Shown piece after piece: positions 62,847 through 64,000 of a stretch of DNA of 64,000 nucleotides. Source of the DNA: Reichenbachiella carrageenanivorans (lineage in GTDB: Bacteria; Bacteroidota; Bacteroidia; Cytophagales; Cyclobacteriaceae). The notes below the pieces were generated by a model. That model saw only the letters and a program-made list of their open reading frames with translations, searched no databases and had not been told where the DNA came from. Position 1 is the first letter of the stretch. Every line of letters starts with the position of its first letter. The stretch lies in the NCBI RefSeq assembly GCF_025639805.1, contig NZ_CP106735.1, forward strand, positions 3,443,501-3,507,500, written 5' to 3'. Made by a program: the position numbers and the translations under genes.

Positions 62847-63007
62847 ATATCTAAAGAGTCCTCTCTGGGTTTGTCATCATAGAGGATGCGTATCGACGGA
62901 GAGTCTGTGTCTTCGTATTGATTCGATTTTACAGACCATATAAATAGCGCCAAAAAGATCAATGCGATCACCAAACTCACCACAATCAATATGATTAGAA
63001 TTTTCAT
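62843..63007 (-). CDS. ccoS: CcoS cbb3 oxidase maturation protein (54 aa)
   Basis: ATG 63007 to TGA 62843 encodes a 54-aa protein with one helix (about 3-25, ILIILIVVSLVIALIFLALF) and a polar tail with DTDSPSIRILYDD, the CcoS pattern. It overlaps the ccoI stop by 4 bp (ATGA). CcoS is needed to insert redox cofactors into the oxidase. Confidence 0.88.
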   Translation of the reverse strand: MKILIILIVVSLVIALIFLALFIWSVKSNQYEDTDSPSIRILYDDKPREDSLDI

Positions 63008-64000
63008 GCTTTTAGTTTTAGTCTACTACTCAAATATTTTACACCAAGTGTAGATAATAACACAACCGAAATGCTACTTACAGGCATCAGTATGGCGGCG
63101 ATCACTGGTGTGATGTAGCCAGCCACAGCCAAAGATAACCCAACGATATTGTAACCAAACGAAACCATGAAGCCTGCGAGGATTATCTTTTTGGATTGAT
63201 GAACGAGCTTGAGAAACTGAGGCAATTTTGTCAGTTGATTGCCCATGATGATGACATCACTGGCAGGGGTGAAGCTGGACATGTTTTCTGCTACTGAGAT
63301 GCCTACATAGCTGGCTTTTAAAGCGCCTGCGTCGTTGAGCCCGTCGCCGATCATGATGGTTTTCTCCTGATATTCGAAGGCTTGTATGGCTTGTAGTTTG
63401 TCTTCCGGACTTTGATTGAACGCAAGTGGTGTATGCCTAGGAAATAATGCGGTTAGGTTCTGCTTTTCGGTCTCGTTGTCCCCTGATAGTACGGCAAAAC
63501 TAAAGCGCGTAGCGAGTTGGTCGATCATGGCTTTGAGCCCTGTTCGGTATTTGCTTTGTATGAGGTAATAGCCCAGTACTTCTTCGTTGATAGCTATGGC
63601 GATGACTGCACCGTCGGAGGCGGGAGTGGTGGTGCCTACGAAACTGGCAGATCCCATTTTGACCGATTGATTATTTATAATACCGGATAGGCCTTTGCTT
63701 TTTTCTTCTTGGTAGCCAGAGACTGTTTGTACAGGTTCGCCCCGATGCAAGTGGGCGTGTAGCTGCATGCTAAGTGGGTGCACAGATTGGCTTGCTAGAG
63801 CCATGATAGCCGCTCTTTCAGCTGGTGCTAAAGTTCGACCATGCCATTCGATATTTTGATTGTCGCCAGTGGTGATGGTTCCTGTTTTGTCGAATACGAT
63901 TTTTCTGATTTCCCAAAGCTTTTCTATAACTGCCGTACCTTTCAGGTACATTTTGCACTGACCCAAAGTATTCATAGTGGCACTGAGCGTGAAGGGTGCC
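63004..64000 (-). CDS. ccoI: CcoI/FixI copper-transporting P-type ATPase (C-terminal part)
   Basis: The frame is open to the right window edge, so only the last 332 residues are seen. They include the phosphorylation motif DKTGTITTG, the hinge MIGDGLNDAGALK and two final membrane helices (VSFGYNIVGLSLAVAG, PVIAAILMPVSSISVVLLS). Coupling to ccoS and the following cbb3 genes identifies it as the CcoI-type ATPase that supplies copper to the oxidase. An internal ATG at 63975 is not the start: conserved sequence (PFTLSAT) continues upstream. Confidence 0.92.
   Translation of the reverse strand, partial: APFTLSATMNTLGQCKMYLKGTAVIEKLWEIRKIVFDKTGTITTGDNQNIEWHGRTLAPAERAAIMALASQSVHPLSMQLHAHLHRGEPVQTVSGYQEEKSKGLSGIINNQSVKMGSASFVGTTTPASDGAVIAIAINEEVLGYYLIQSKYRTGLKAMIDQLATRFSFAVLSGDNETEKQNLTALFPRHTPLAFNQSPEDKLQAIQAFEYQEKTIMIGDGLNDAGALKASYVGISVAENMSSFTPASDVIIMGNQLTKLPQFLKLVHQSKKIILAGFMVSFGYNIVGLSLAVAGYITPVIAAILMPVSSISVVLLSTLGVKYLSSRLKLKA

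Overview
This window looks like chromosome from a free-living, aerobic or microaerophilic Bacteroidetes, most probably of the order Cytophagales (Reichenbachiella/Marivirga/Fulvivirga-like). This is inferred from gene content: a fused CcoN-CcoO cbb3 oxidase, an RND pump fused to its TolC partner, a 7TMR-DISM histidine kinase, DUF1080, DUF2807, DUF2911 and HopJ-family proteins, and promoters with the Bacteroidetes -7 element TAnnTTTG. I see no rRNA, tRNA, CRISPR array, insertion sequence, prophage or integrase. Both edge genes are cut by the window.

Layout. 1-2.6 kb: a minus-strand operon of secreted proteins of unknown function. 2.7-6.0 kb: a histidine kinase, an aldo/keto reductase and a Gfo/Idh/MocA oxidoreductase. 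6.1-12.3 kb: a heavy-metal efflux locus (small His-rich secreted protein, CzcA/CusA-type RND pump with a C-terminal TolC, lipoprotein adaptor). 12.4-16.5 kb: an unknown protein, a response regulator with an AraC output domain convergent with a 7TMR-DISM kinase, and a DUF1566 protein. 16.6-20.1 kb: HopJ-family protein, nitroreductase divergent from an AraC regulator, and a TetR regulator next to an AhpD-like protein. 20.3-25.6 kb: DUF1080 hydrolase, an OmpR-type two-component pair, and a three-gene operon (USP-like, lipoprotein, DUF1275 membrane protein). 25.7-35.2 kb: ABC-F ATPase, PQQ-type dehydrogenase with an esterase, M1 peptidase, RhlE-type helicase and a LexA-like S24 regulator. 35.2-43.0 kb: a second OmpR-type pair divergent from a complete tripartite RND pump (TolC, permease, adaptor).

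43.1-47.4 kb is a phosphate-uptake cluster (OprO/OprP-like porin and two Na+/Pi cotransporters, one with a PhoU domain). 47.5-55.1 kb holds a DUF2807 protein, mtaB, a DUF2911 lipoprotein, a TlpA-like thioredoxin, small unknown genes and a large AsmA-family protein. 55.2-64.0 kb is a cbb3 cytochrome oxidase and maturation cluster on the minus strand: ccoI, ccoS, hemN, ccoNO, ccoQ, ccoP, ccoG, ccoH and a TauE/SafE protein. Two of its genes (ccoQ, 57 aa; ccoS, 54 aa) are very short.

The most informative new material is regulatory. Several regulators sit beside repeats with the geometry expected for their DNA-binding family: 21-bp direct repeats near both AraC-domain proteins, 11-bp direct repeats around an OmpR-type pair and upstream of phosphate genes, paired palindromes around the TetR gene, and the shared palindrome ATGATnnnnATCAT upstream of ccoN and of hemN. 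A dense set of further perfect palindromes lies in front of ccoN. All these sites were read by eye; the regulator assignments are inference.
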